DNA of 35,112 nt. Origin: Acidobacteriota bacterium. GTDB lineage: Bacteria > Acidobacteriota > Vicinamibacteria > Fen-336. Below the pieces are notes generated by a model. The model did not search any database. It saw only the letters and a list, made by a program, of their open reading frames with translations, and had not been told where the DNA came from. Positions 1 to 7,640 of this stretch are shown here, piece by piece. The translations under genes and the position numbers were made by a program. How positions within the stretch are numbered: position 1 is the stretch's first letter; each line of letters opens with the position of its first letter. The DNA is taken from contig QHVM01000024.1 of assembly GCA_003223555.1 (NCBI GenBank), forward strand, positions 2,686 to 37,797. The letters are read 5' to 3'.

Positions 1-330
1 GAAGTCCGCAGCGTTGCCCTGAACCTCACCGGGCGGGAGCTGATCTTCCTGCAGAAGGTCACCCGCCAGGAATACCACTTCATCACCGACGAGGAGCAGG
101 AGGCCCGGCTTCGCCTGCGTGACAAGCTCCTCGAGGGCTTCTTCGACCAGAACGAGAACCGCATCGTCCTCAACCTCACCCGGGACGAGCTGCTCTTCCT
201 GATCAAGGTGGCGAGGGAGAACTACTCCTTCATCGTGCGCTCGGAAAAGGAGGCGCGCCTGGCCCTGGCCGCGAAGCTGCACAAGACGGCCGAGGCGGTC
301 TTCGGAGTATCGGCCGCCCGGGAGGAGTAG
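1..330 (+). CDS. 3' end of a gene encoding a two-repeat protein of unknown function
   Basis: The frame is open from the first base and ends at TAG 328-330, giving the last 109 residues of a protein whose start lies outside the window. The visible part consists of two similar segments 50 residues apart. The first begins [16 protein letters not shown] and the second [16 protein letters not shown], and both continue with Y-x-F-I and E-x-EARL-x-L-x-x-KL. About half the aligned positions are identical. The repeats are rich in Leu, Glu, Lys and Arg and look helical. I do not recognise the family. The stop is 9 nt before the GTG of selB, so the two are probably co-transcribed. More repeats may lie upstream. 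Confidence 0.7.
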   Translation, partial: EVRSVALNLTGRELIFLQKVTRQEYHFITDEEQEARLRLRDKLLEGFFDQNENRIVLNLTRDELLFLIKVARENYSFIVRSEKEARLALAAKLHKTAEAVFGVSAAREE

Positions 331-339
331 TCTTCCCGT

Positions 340-2214
340 GTGCGCAGCTTCATCGTAGGCACCGCCGGCCACATAGACCACGGCAAGAGCGCCCTCGTCC
401 TCGCCCTCACCGGCACCGACCCCGACCGGCTGAAGGAGGAGAAGGAGCGCGGGATCACCATCGACCTCGGCTTCGCCCATGCCGGCCTGGGCGACGGCGT
501 GGTGGCCTCCTTCATCGACGTCCCCGGCCACGAGCGCTTCGTGCGCAACATGCTGGCCGGCGCGCACGGCGTCGACGCCGTGCTGCTCGTGGTGGCCGCC
601 GACGAGTCGGTCATGCCCCAGACTCGCGAGCACTTCCACATCTGCCGCCTGCTCGGCATCCCGCGCGGCCTCGTCGCCCTCACGAAGTGCGACCTCGCGG
701 ACGCGGACACCCAGGCCCTGGCCGAGATGGAGGTCCGGGAGCTCGTGGCCGGCTCGTTCCTCGAGGGCGCGCCGATCCTGAGGGTGTCCTCGCGCACGGG
801 CCAGGGGCTGGAGGGGCTGCGCTCGGCGCTGCTCGACCTGGCCCGGAACTCGGCCGAGCGGCCTTCCGACGGCCTTCTCCGGCTGCCCATCGACCGCGTT
901 TTCACGCTGCGCGGCTTCGGGACGGTCGTGACGGGCACCCTCGTCGCCGGCCGGCTCGCCGCGGGCGAGGAGCTGGCGGTGCTGCCGGCGGGACGCCGGG
1001 CGCGCGTGCGCGGGCTGCAGGTCCACGGCCATGCCGTCGATTCGGTGCGGGCCGGCACCCGTGTGGCCGTGAACCTGGCCGGGGTGGAGGTGGACGACCT
1101 GGCCCGGGGAGACGTGCTGGCCCGGCCGGGGACGCTCCTGCCCGGGTCGATCCTGGACGTCGAGCTGACGCTGCTCCCCGGCGAGAAGCCGCTACGAGAT
1201 CAAGCCCGGGTGCGCGTCCACCTGGCCAGCGCCGAGCGGCTGGCCCGCGTGCGTCTCCAGGGAGCGTCCCGGCTGGCTCCGGGGCAGAGCGCCCGCGCGC
1301 AGCTCCGGTTGGAGAGTCCGGCCGTCGCCGGCCGCGGCGACCGTTTGATCCTGCGCTCGTATTCGCCGGCCACGACGATCGGGGGGGCGGTGGTCCTCGA
1401 TCCGGTGTCTCCGCGCCGGCGCCGTGACGCCGCGCCGGCCGCCGCCGTGGGAACGGACCTCGCAGCGGCCGCGGGCGCGATGTTGGAGGAGGCCGGTCCG
1501 GCCGGCGTCGATGCTCCCAGCCTGGCCGCCCGCCTGACCGTGCCCCTCGCGTCGCTGCTCGCCACCCTCGAGCGAAGCCCCGGGGTGGTGACGCTGGGCC
1601 GCGACCCGGTGCGCCTGCTGTCCTCTGGCGGCCTGGCCACGCTCGCCGAGCGCGCGCGCTCCCAGCTCGAGCGCTTCCACTCCGAGAACCCGCTGAAGGC
1701 GGCCATGCCGCGCGAGGAGCTGCGCGGGCGGGTCTTCGCCCACGCCCCCGAGGGCGCCTTCGAGCGCGCCCTCGAAGCGCTGGCTGCCCGGGGAGAAGTG
1801 CGGACCGAGACCGACGCCGTTGCGCTGGCCCGGCACGCCGTACGGCTGACGCCGGCCGAGGAGGCGGCGCGAGAGTCATTGCTGGCCCTGGCGCGCTCGG
1901 CCGGCCTGGCCGGGATCGAGCCCGGCAAGCTCGTTCCCGCCCGAGGCGATCCCCGGGTCTTCGACCGGGTCATCCGGCTGGTGCTGGCCGAAGGACGGCT
2001 GCGGCGGGTGGGGGAGGCGGTGGTCGACGCCGTCGTGCTCGACGACCTCAAGATCGAGGTCCGCCGGCGTTGGCCCCCGGGGAGCCGCCTGGACGTGACC
2101 GGCTTCAAGGAGCTGACCGGCCTCAGCCGCAAGTTCGTGATTCCGCTGCTGGAATACCTCGATCGGGAGCGGGTGACCCGGCGCTCCGGCAACGACCGGC
2201 TCGTCTTGATGTAA
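340..2214 (+). CDS. selB: Selenocysteine-specific translation elongation factor SelB
   Basis: SelB is the EF-Tu-like GTPase that delivers selenocysteinyl-tRNA to UGA codons marked by a SECIS hairpin. The 624-residue protein opens with the family's GTPase signature: P-loop GHIDHGKS at residues 10-17, then [19 protein letters not shown] (the SelB version of switch I), [15 protein letters not shown], and TKCD as the base-specificity motif. EF-Tu-like beta-barrel domains follow, and the C-terminal ~250 residues fit the winged-helix domains that bind SECIS RNA. Length matches bacterial SelB. The start is GTG at 340, with GGAGGAG at about 320-326. No selA, selD, selC or obvious in-frame UGA gene is seen here, so the partners must be elsewhere. 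Confidence 0.95.
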   Translation: MRSFIVGTAGHIDHGKSALVLALTGTDPDRLKEEKERGITIDLGFAHAGLGDGVVASFIDVPGHERFVRNMLAGAHGVDAVLLVVAADESVMPQTREHFHICRLLGIPRGLVALTKCDLADADTQALAEMEVRELVAGSFLEGAPILRVSSRTGQGLEGLRSALLDLARNSAERPSDGLLRLPIDRVFTLRGFGTVVTGTLVAGRLAAGEELAVLPAGRRARVRGLQVHGHAVDSVRAGTRVAVNLAGVEVDDLARGDVLARPGTLLPGSILDVELTLLPGEKPLRDQARVRVHLASAERLARVRLQGASRLAPGQSARAQLRLESPAVAGRGDRLILRSYSPATTIGGAVVLDPVSPRRRRDAAPAAAVGTDLAAAAGAMLEEAGPAGVDAPSLAARLTVPLASLLATLERSPGVVTLGRDPVRLLSSGGLATLAERARSQLERFHSENPLKAAMPREELRGRVFAHAPEGAFERALEALAARGEVRTETDAVALARHAVRLTPAEEAARESLLALARSAGLAGIEPGKLVPARGDPRVFDRVIRLVLAEGRLRRVGEAVVDAVVLDDLKIEVRRRWPPGSRLDVTGFKELTGLSRKFVIPLLEYLDRERVTRRSGNDRLVLM

Positions 2215-2259
2215 GCTAGATCACGAAATTCTGGGGCCTGTGGCGTCAACCTATAACCC

Positions 2260-2281
2260 GGCCGCAGGGCCTCCTGCGGCC
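2260..2281 (+). terminator. GC hairpin downstream of selB
   Basis: A perfect 9-bp inverted repeat (GGCCGCAGG / CCTGCGGCC) with a 4-nt loop lies 45 nt after the selB stop. A second, weaker 6-bp stem (GTCCGC / GCGGAC) follows at 2289-2310. There is no T-tract, so this may be an atypical terminator or a leader structure of the PilZ gene rather than a classical intrinsic terminator. Confidence 0.4.
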
Positions 2282-2370
2282 ACGACCGGTCCGCTGCCCT
2301 CCCGGCGGACAGAGGTGGAGGGTCCGATGCTGAAGAGATCTGGGGGGAGGGGTTGGGTCCCTCCCGCGGC

Positions 2371-2871
2371 ATGACCGCGGTGGCGACGTCCCCGGAAAGC
2401 ACGCGGACCGAGCGCCGCTCGAGCGGGCTGCTCAGGGTCCCTTTCATCCGGCGGTGCAGCCTGAGCTACGACGATGGGCGCACGTCCTCGGCCTTCATCG
2501 TCAATATCAACATCCTCGGGGCCTACGTGGCCCGGGACGACGTCCCCCTCGCGCCGCCCCCGAAGAAGGCGGAGGGCCGGCGGAGGAAAGCCGCGGCGGC
2601 CGCCCCGCCGGAGGCGGCGGCCCCGAGCCCGATCAAGACCCAGATGCCGGAGCTGGGCCAGCTCGTCCATTGCCGCTTCCAGCTCCCCGAGCAGACCTGC
2701 GAGGTGGCGGTGGAGGGGGTCGTGAGCTGGCTGAATCCCCGCCAGCAGCATCCGGTCCACAGCCTTCCGCCGGGGTTCGGCATCAAGTTCCGGGGGCTGT
2801 CGGCGGGCGACCAGACCTGCATCCAGGACCTGGTCGAGGAATACCTGTCCCGCCATCCCGGAGCGTGCTAG
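2371..2871 (+). CDS. PilZ-like domain protein with an internal low-complexity insert
   Basis: PilZ domains bind cyclic di-GMP or act as structural variants that control motility and surface functions. The 166-residue product contains LLRVPFIRRCSLSY, then FIVNINILGAYVA, then after an insert GQLVHCRFQLP, VVSWLNP and PPGFGIKFRGL, which is the strand order of a PilZ barrel. The canonical R-xxx-R and D/N-x-S-x-x-G motifs are degenerate: the Ser position is Asn in NINILGAY. About 30 residues rich in Ala, Pro, Lys and Arg interrupt the domain near residues 68-98. The ATG at 2371 is preferred. An in-frame TTG at 2353 would add six residues but sits directly against the purine-rich GGGGAGGGG stretch. 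The gene converges on pdhC. Confidence 0.65.
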   Translation: MTAVATSPESTRTERRSSGLLRVPFIRRCSLSYDDGRTSSAFIVNINILGAYVARDDVPLAPPPKKAEGRRRKAAAAAPPEAAAPSPIKTQMPELGQLVHCRFQLPEQTCEVAVEGVVSWLNPRQQHPVHSLPPGFGIKFRGLSAGDQTCIQDLVEEYLSRHPGAC

Positions 2872-2903
2872 CGCAGGGACGCCCGAGATCTTCAGCTATC
2901 CGC

Positions 2904-2934
2904 GGGGGGGTGCTTCGCTTGCCGGTACCCCCCC
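2904..2934. terminator. Bidirectional hairpin between PilZ gene and pdhC
   Basis: Seven G plus T (2904-2911) pair with A plus seven C (2927-2934). The stem extends inward by a G-T and a C-G pair, leaving an 11-nt loop. It sits in the 66-bp gap between two convergent genes, directly after the pdhC stop, which is where a shared terminator is expected. It lacks a clear T-run on either side. Confidence 0.6.
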
Positions 2935-2937
2935 GAC

Positions 2938-4350
2938 CTACACGAATAGACTGACTGGGTTCTCGAGCAGGCGGCGGACCTCGCCCAGGAACTGGGCCGC
3001 CATCGCGCCATCGACCACGCGATGGTCGGCGCTGAGGGTGACCCGCATCCGATGACCCGCCCGCAGGTTGCCGTCGATCGCCACCGGCACTTCCTGGACC
3101 GACCCCACCGCCAGGATGGCGCTCTCGGGGGGGTTGATGATGGCGGTGAACTCGGTGACCCCGTACATCCCGAGGTTCGACACGGTGAAGGTCGAGCCCA
3201 TGAACTCCTCGGGCCGCAGCTTGCGCTCGCGCGCGCGGCCGGCGAGGTCCTTGACCTCCCGCGAGATGTCGAGCACCGACTTGCGGTCGGCGTTGCGGAC
3301 GACCGGCGTGATGAGGCCGTCGGGGATCGTCACCGCCACCCCTACGTGCACCTCGCCGTGGGTGGCGATCTTGTCCCCCATCCACGAGGCGTTGACCATC
3401 GGAAAGCGGGTGAGCGCCTTGGCGCACGCCTTCAACACGAGGTCGTTGTAGGTGACCTTGACGTCCTCCCCCCTCTGGAGCTGCTCGCGCAGCGCGACCG
3501 CCGCGTCCATGTCGATCTCGACCGTCACGTAGAAGTGGGGCGCGGTGAACATACTCTCGGCGAGCCGCTTGGCGATCGCCCGCCGCATGTTCGACACCGG
3601 GATCTCCTCGCCGGGAGTGATGGCGGGCCCCGGCGGCGGGGCGGGGGCCTGAGCCGGCGCGCGGCCAGACGCCGGCGCGCCCGCCCACGCCTCGATGTCG
3701 CGCTTGATGATCCGTCCGCCCGGTCCGCTGCCGGCGACTTCGCCGAGCGGGATGTTCCGCTGGGCCGCCATGCTGCGAGCGAGGGGGCTGGCCTTGACGC
3801 GTCCTCCTTCGGCGGCGACCGGCGCCGCCGGGACGGGGCGTGGTCCGGGGGCGGGTGCCGGGCCGGGGGCCGGCCGTGGAGGCGCCGCCTGCGCAGGCGC
3901 CGGCTGCGGGGGCGCGGATGCGGAGGGTGGGGGTGAAGGGGGCGCGGCTGCGACCTGCGGCGGGGGAGCGGCCGGCGGAGGGGCTGGGGCGGCCGGCTGC
4001 GGAGCTGGGGCGGCCTGAGGCGGCGCGGCCGGCTGAGGGGCGGCCGCCGGCGGCGCGGCGGGCCTGGCCGGCGTAGAGGCCGCGGCCAGGGCCTTCGAGA
4101 TGTCCTCGTTCGCATCGGCGATGACGCCGATGAGCGAGCCCACCGGCGCCTTGCCGCCGGCCGGCACGAGGATCTTCCGCAGCACGCCCGACCCGAGGGC
4201 CTCCATCTCCATGTTGGCCTTGTCGGTCTCGATCTCGGCCAGCACGTCGCCCTGCTTGACCGGATCGCCCTCGTTCTTCGTCCACTTGACGATCGTCCCT
4301 TCGTCCATCGTGGGAGACAGCTTGGCCAGGACGACCTTGGTGATGGCCAT
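2938..4350 (-). CDS. pdhC: 2-oxoacid dehydrogenase E2, dihydrolipoamide acyltransferase
   Basis: E2 is the core of the pyruvate dehydrogenase complex and transfers the acyl group from lipoyl-lysine to CoA. The 470-residue protein starts MAITKVVLAKLSPTMDEG and has one lipoyl domain, with the lipoyl-lysine at K44 in EIETDKANMEM. A Pro/Ala-rich linker of roughly 95 residues follows. Then come the peripheral subunit-binding domain (SPLARSMAAQRNIPLGEVAGSGPGGRIIKRDI in outline) and the catalytic domain ending with the active-site motif SADHRVVDGAMAAQF. The ATG overlaps the pdhB stop as TGATG, which implies translational coupling. A longer open frame upstream is only lack of stops in GC-rich DNA. 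Pyruvate is the likely substrate, but a branched-chain acid is possible. No E3 gene is seen. Confidence 0.93.
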   Translation of the reverse strand: MAITKVVLAKLSPTMDEGTIVKWTKNEGDPVKQGDVLAEIETDKANMEMEALGSGVLRKILVPAGGKAPVGSLIGVIADANEDISKALAAASTPARPAAPPAAAPQPAAPPQAAPAPQPAAPAPPPAAPPPQVAAAPPSPPPSASAPPQPAPAQAAPPRPAPGPAPAPGPRPVPAAPVAAEGGRVKASPLARSMAAQRNIPLGEVAGSGPGGRIIKRDIEAWAGAPASGRAPAQAPAPPPGPAITPGEEIPVSNMRRAIAKRLAESMFTAPHFYVTVEIDMDAAVALREQLQRGEDVKVTYNDLVLKACAKALTRFPMVNASWMGDKIATHGEVHVGVAVTIPDGLITPVVRNADRKSVLDISREVKDLAGRARERKLRPEEFMGSTFTVSNLGMYGVTEFTAIINPPESAILAVGSVQEVPVAIDGNLRAGHRMRVTLSADHRVVDGAMAAQFLGEVRRLLENPVSLFV

Positions 4351-5327
4351 CAGCGGTACATCACCTGGCGCACGGCGTCGACGATCTTCTCGGGCTGGGG
4401 CAGGTAGGCCTTCTCCAGGGTCTTGGCGTAGGGCATGGGCACGTCCTCGGCGGTCACGCGGACGACCGGGGCGTCGAGCTCGTCGAAGCACGCCCGCTGG
4501 ACGCGGTCGGAGATCTCGGCCCCGAAGCCGGCCATGCGCCAGCCCTCCTCGGCCACCACGCAGCGGTTGGTCCGGCGGACCGAGTCGAAGATCACGTCCT
4601 CGTCGAGCGGGCGCAAGGTGCGGGGGTCGACGACCTCGGCCTCGATCCCCTCCTCCGCCAGCTTGGTGGCCGCGGCGAGCGCGGTGATGCAGGAGCGGCT
4701 CCAGGCCACGATCGTCACGTCGCGGCCGGGCCGCTTGACCTCGGCCAGCCCCAACGGGATGTGATACTCCGCCTCCGGGACCTCGCCCTTGAGGTTGTAG
4801 AGGACCTCGTTCTCCAGGAAGATCACCGGGTTGTCGTCGCGGATCGCGCTCTTCAACATCCCCTTGGCGTCCTTCGGCGTCGCGGGCATGGCGACGACCA
4901 GGCCGGGCACGTGCGCATAGATGCTCTCGAAGGCCTGCGAATGCTGGGCCGCCACCTGGGCCGCCGCGCCCGAGGGGCCCCGCATCACCATCGGGCATCG
5001 CACCTGGCCGCCGGACATGTAGCGGTACTTCGCGGCGTGGTTGATGATCATGTCCAGGGCGAGGAGCGAGAAGTTGAACGTCATCATCTCCGCGATCGGC
5101 CGCAGGCCGATGAAGGCCGCGCCGACCGCGACGCCGGCGATCACCTCCTCGGCGATCGGCGTGTCGCGCACCCGCCACTCCCCGAACTGCGCCAGCAGGC
5201 CCTGGGTGACCTTGTACGCCCCCTGGTAGGCACCCACCTCTTCCCCGAGGATGAAGACGCTCGGGTCGCGGGCCATCTCCTCCTTCATGGCCTGGTTGAG
5301 CGCGTCCCGCATCGTGAGGACCGCCAA
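4350..5327 (-). CDS. pdhB: 2-oxoacid dehydrogenase E1 component, beta subunit
   Basis: This is the beta half of the heterotetrameric thiamine-diphosphate E1 that decarboxylates the 2-oxoacid and acylates lipoyl-E2. The 325-residue protein has the typical order LNQAMKEEMARDPSVFILGEEVG, RVRDTPIAEEVIAGVAVGAA, the K+-loop region around RGPSGAAAQVAAQHSQ, and a C-terminal transketolase domain ending VVRVTAEDVPMPYAKTLEKAYLP. I chose TTG at 5327 (giving M-AVLTMRDALNQAM) because family members usually begin MAVxTxREAL and because GGGGAG lies 6 nt upstream. An ATG at 5312 is the alternative. It begins 2 nt after the pdhA stop and its own stop overlaps the pdhC start. Confidence 0.93.
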   Translation of the reverse strand: MAVLTMRDALNQAMKEEMARDPSVFILGEEVGAYQGAYKVTQGLLAQFGEWRVRDTPIAEEVIAGVAVGAAFIGLRPIAEMMTFNFSLLALDMIINHAAKYRYMSGGQVRCPMVMRGPSGAAAQVAAQHSQAFESIYAHVPGLVVAMPATPKDAKGMLKSAIRDDNPVIFLENEVLYNLKGEVPEAEYHIPLGLAEVKRPGRDVTIVAWSRSCITALAAATKLAEEGIEAEVVDPRTLRPLDEDVIFDSVRRTNRCVVAEEGWRMAGFGAEISDRVQRACFDELDAPVVRVTAEDVPMPYAKTLEKAYLPQPEKIVDAVRQVMYR

Positions 5328-5329
5328 GG

Positions 5330-6505
5330 CTAGCTCCCCACCTTGGCCGTCGCCTGCACCGCCGCCTCGGCCGGGTTGGGGGCGGCCGGAGCGCCGGCCG
5401 CCGGCTTGGACTCGGCGGGCGGAGCGGCGGGCCGGGCCTCCGGGGCCGGAGCGGCCGTCGGCGGCGGCAGCGTCGGCGGCATGCGGTCCTCCTTGATCGC
5501 CGAGCGCCAGGCCGGGTCTTTCTCGGCCGCCTTCATGTTGATGTAGGGCGAGCGGACGTAGACGTCCTCGTACATCGACTCGGGAGGCGGATCGGGGCTC
5601 GACTCCACGAAGGCGACCGTCGCCTCCATCTGGGCCAGCACCTCCTTGTCGACCGCGTCGAGGTCGGCCTGGCTGAAGCGTTCCTGCTCGATGAGCCGCT
5701 TGCCCCAGAGGAGGATCGGGTCGGACTTCATCATCTCCTCGACCTCCTCCTTCGTCCGGTACTTGCCGGGATCGGACATGGAGTGGCCGCGGTAGCGGTA
5801 GGTCTCGGCCTCCAGCAGGGTGGGGCGCTTGTCCGTGCGGGCGCGCTCGATCGCCTCGGCCACCGCGGTCCGGACCGCGAGCAGGTCCATGCCGTTGACC
5901 TCCCGGCGGGGGATGCCGTAGGCCGACGCCCGCTGGTAGAGGTCCTTGACCGACGAGGCGCGGTCGATCGAGGTGCCCATGCCGTAGCGGTTGTTCTCGA
6001 TGATGTAGACGACCGGCAGGTCCCACAGGGCGCTGACGTTGAGGGACTCGTGGAAGGCCCCCTCGTTGACCGCGCCGTCGCCGAAGAAGCACAGGCAGAC
6101 CTGGTCGGTGTCCTTCAGCCGGATGCCGTAGCCGATGCCGGCCGCGAGCGGGAGGTGGCCGCCGACGATGCCGTCGCCGCCGAAGTTGCCCCGCGGCACG
6201 TCGTAGAAGTGCATGCTGCCGCCCTTGCCCCGGCTGATTCCCGTGAACTTCCCGCACAGCTCGGCGAGCAGCAGGCGCGGGTCGGCCCCCCGCGCCAGCG
6301 CGTATCCGTGGTCGCGGTAATAGGCGATGAGGTAGTCGTCGGGCCGCATGACGCTCATCGCTCCCACCCCCACCGCTTCCTGGCCGATGTAGAGGTGGAG
6401 GAAGCCGCCGATCCTGCCTTCGACGTAGAGCTGGGCGCAGCGCTCCTCGAAGCGCCGTATGAGGAGCATCTGCCGATACAGCGCGAAGGCCTCTTCGCGA
6501 ATCAT
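5330..6505 (-). CDS. pdhA: 2-oxoacid dehydrogenase E1 component, alpha subunit, with Pro/Ala tail
   Basis: This is the alpha half of E1, which binds thiamine diphosphate. The ThDP/Mg motif GDGAVNEGAFHESLN is at residues 142-156, and the conserved YRYRGHSMSDPGKYR loop is present. The family core is about 320-340 residues. Here the protein is 391 because the last ~50 residues, from MPPTLPPPTAAPAPEARP on, are an Ala/Pro-rich tail that E1-alpha normally lacks and that resembles the pdhC linker in composition. The ATG at 6505 follows a purine-rich GAAGGA that abuts it, and a strong promoter lies only 12 nt upstream. It is first of the pdhA-pdhB-pdhC operon, downstream of the FHA gene. Confidence 0.92.
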   Translation of the reverse strand: MIREEAFALYRQMLLIRRFEERCAQLYVEGRIGGFLHLYIGQEAVGVGAMSVMRPDDYLIAYYRDHGYALARGADPRLLLAELCGKFTGISRGKGGSMHFYDVPRGNFGGDGIVGGHLPLAAGIGYGIRLKDTDQVCLCFFGDGAVNEGAFHESLNVSALWDLPVVYIIENNRYGMGTSIDRASSVKDLYQRASAYGIPRREVNGMDLLAVRTAVAEAIERARTDKRPTLLEAETYRYRGHSMSDPGKYRTKEEVEEMMKSDPILLWGKRLIEQERFSQADLDAVDKEVLAQMEATVAFVESSPDPPPESMYEDVYVRSPYINMKAAEKDPAWRSAIKEDRMPPTLPPPTAAPAPEARPAAPPAESKPAAGAPAAPNPAEAAVQATAKVGS

Positions 6506-6517
6506 TCCTTCTTTTCG

Positions 6518-6546
6518 CTTATAACCCGAGCGCGCAGATCAGTCAA
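6518..6546 (-). promoter_or_regulatory. Sigma70-like promoter of pdhABC, near-leaderless
   Basis: On the minus strand, TTGACT (6546-6541), a 17-nt spacer and TATAAG (6523-6518) match five of six consensus bases in each box. Only 12 nt separate the -10 box from the pdhA ATG. Transcription starting about 7 nt after the -10 box would leave a leader of about 5 nt. Confidence 0.7.
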
Positions 6547-6567
6547 AACCGCGTAGCACCGCGGCGT

Positions 6568-7518
6568 CTAGCGAGGCGGCAGCGACGTGCTCGAGGCGCG
6601 CAGGAAGAAGACCGCGGCTCCGGCGAGGATCACGCCCAGGACCACGGTCCCCATGATGAGCCCGGTGAAGGTCAGCTCGGCCGCATCGGGCCGAGGCGTT
6701 CCGGCCGGGCGGCCGCCCGAGAAGTGGGCCGACGTGGAGGGTCTCAGCATGTAGGCCAGCACGGCGGCCGAGGCGAGGGTGAAGGGGCAGAGCAGGAGGC
6801 CGAGGGCCGCGACCGCGATCTGGGCCGCGCGCGCCCAGGCGCGCCGTGTCCACAAACCGAAGGCCATGACCCCGCTGAGCACGGCCAGGACCACGCCGAG
6901 GACCGCCGCGGCCACCGCGGCGATGCCCGCCGAAGCCCGAGCGATCACCAGTCCGGCCGCCGGATACAGCACGACGCTGATCATCCACAGGATGCCCAGG
7001 ACGGTCAGGGTCAGCGGCCGCTGCGCCTCGGCATCCAGGCGAGGCGGGATCACGGGTCGTGGCCGGGGCGGGACGGTCTCGGTCTTCCGCATCCGGCCGG
7101 CGGCCGGACGCGCCGCGACCAGCGGGACCGCAGCGGGCCCGGCCGGGGGCCGCGCGGCCAGCGGTTGGGCCGGCTTGGGAACCGCGTCGGTCGCCTGCAG
7201 CTCTTCCGGGCCCATCACGAGCGTCCCCGGCATCTCTTCGGTCAGCACCGTGAGCATGACGTCGCCGAGCCGGACCACGTCGCCTTCGTTGAGGGACGAG
7301 CGCTCGACCTTCTTGCCGTTGAGGAAGACGCCGTTGGCGCTGCCGGTGTCGCGGATGGCGAGTCCCTGCGGACCGGCCTCCACCACCGCGTGGCGGCGCG
7401 AGCACTTGACGTCGTTGAGCACCAGGTCACAGGAGGGGTCACGGCCCAGGATGGCGACGGTCCCCTGAAGCTCCACCTCGTGTCCCGTCCCGTTCGGATA
7501 CTGGACCTGGAACTTCAC
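6568..7518 (-). CDS. FHA-domain protein with C-terminal membrane helices
   Basis: The N-terminal ~95 residues form a forkhead-associated domain that binds phosphothreonine peptides. It shows ILGRDPSCDLVL, the CSRRH motif and GSANGVFLNGKKV, with the conserved G-R, S-x-x-H and N-G positions. A ~90-residue Pro/Ala/Arg linker follows, then four or five hydrophobic segments (for example LTVLGILWMISVVLYPAAGL and LIMGTVVLGVILAGAAVFF), so the FHA domain probably faces the cytoplasm from the membrane. The start GTG at 7518 gives VKFQVQYPNGTGHEVEL, 316 residues. A promoter with its -10 box 8 nt upstream supports it over the GTG at 7560. The gene lies 62 bp before pdhA on the same strand. Its partner kinase is not visible. 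Confidence 0.8.
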   Translation of the reverse strand: MKFQVQYPNGTGHEVELQGTVAILGRDPSCDLVLNDVKCSRRHAVVEAGPQGLAIRDTGSANGVFLNGKKVERSSLNEGDVVRLGDVMLTVLTEEMPGTLVMGPEELQATDAVPKPAQPLAARPPAGPAAVPLVAARPAAGRMRKTETVPPRPRPVIPPRLDAEAQRPLTLTVLGILWMISVVLYPAAGLVIARASAGIAAVAAAVLGVVLAVLSGVMAFGLWTRRAWARAAQIAVAALGLLLCPFTLASAAVLAYMLRPSTSAHFSGGRPAGTPRPDAAELTFTGLIMGTVVLGVILAGAAVFFLRASSTSLPPR

Positions 7519-7526
7519 GTGGCCGG

Positions 7527-7556
7527 ATTCTAGTGTCCGCAATCGGAGGTCCGCAA
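7527..7556 (-). promoter_or_regulatory. Promoter of the FHA gene, leaderless layout
   Basis: On the minus strand, TTGCGG (7556-7551), an 18-nt spacer and TAGAAT (7532-7527) precede the GTG at 7518 by 8 nt, so the transcript would start within 0-2 nt of the start codon. No Shine-Dalgarno sequence precedes that GTG. The alternative GTG at 7560 would lie upstream of this promoter. Confidence 0.5.
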
Positions 7557-7599
7557 CCACGCCGGTCGGGCGTTCCCCGGATCGAAGCGCCCCCCATCC

Positions 7600-7629
7600 T
7601 CGACTCCCCCGGCGTCGCGGGGTTATGAT
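7600..7629 (+). promoter_or_regulatory. Promoter of glutamate dehydrogenase, near-leaderless
   Basis: TCGACT (7600-7605), an 18-nt spacer and TATGAT (7624-7629) lie 11 nt before the ATG at 7641. The predicted leader is about 3-5 nt, and no Shine-Dalgarno sequence is present. It is divergent from the FHA promoter, with about 43 bp between the two -35 boxes. Confidence 0.5.
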
Positions 7630-7640
7630 CCAGATCCTTC

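Noticed and set aside
2215-2370. tRNA-Sec (selC) or SECIS-like RNA after selB
   Set aside because: The hairpins are short, with no T-arm motif or acceptor stem of the required length.
4350-6257. 635-codon minus-strand frame suggesting a fusion upstream of E1-beta
   Set aside because: The upstream part lies within pdhA in another frame and is low-complexity. The E1-beta family start at TTG 5327 has a ribosome-binding site.
7519-7560. Longer FHA protein starting at GTG 7560
   Set aside because: That start lies upstream of the predicted promoter, and the extra 14 residues have no FHA character.
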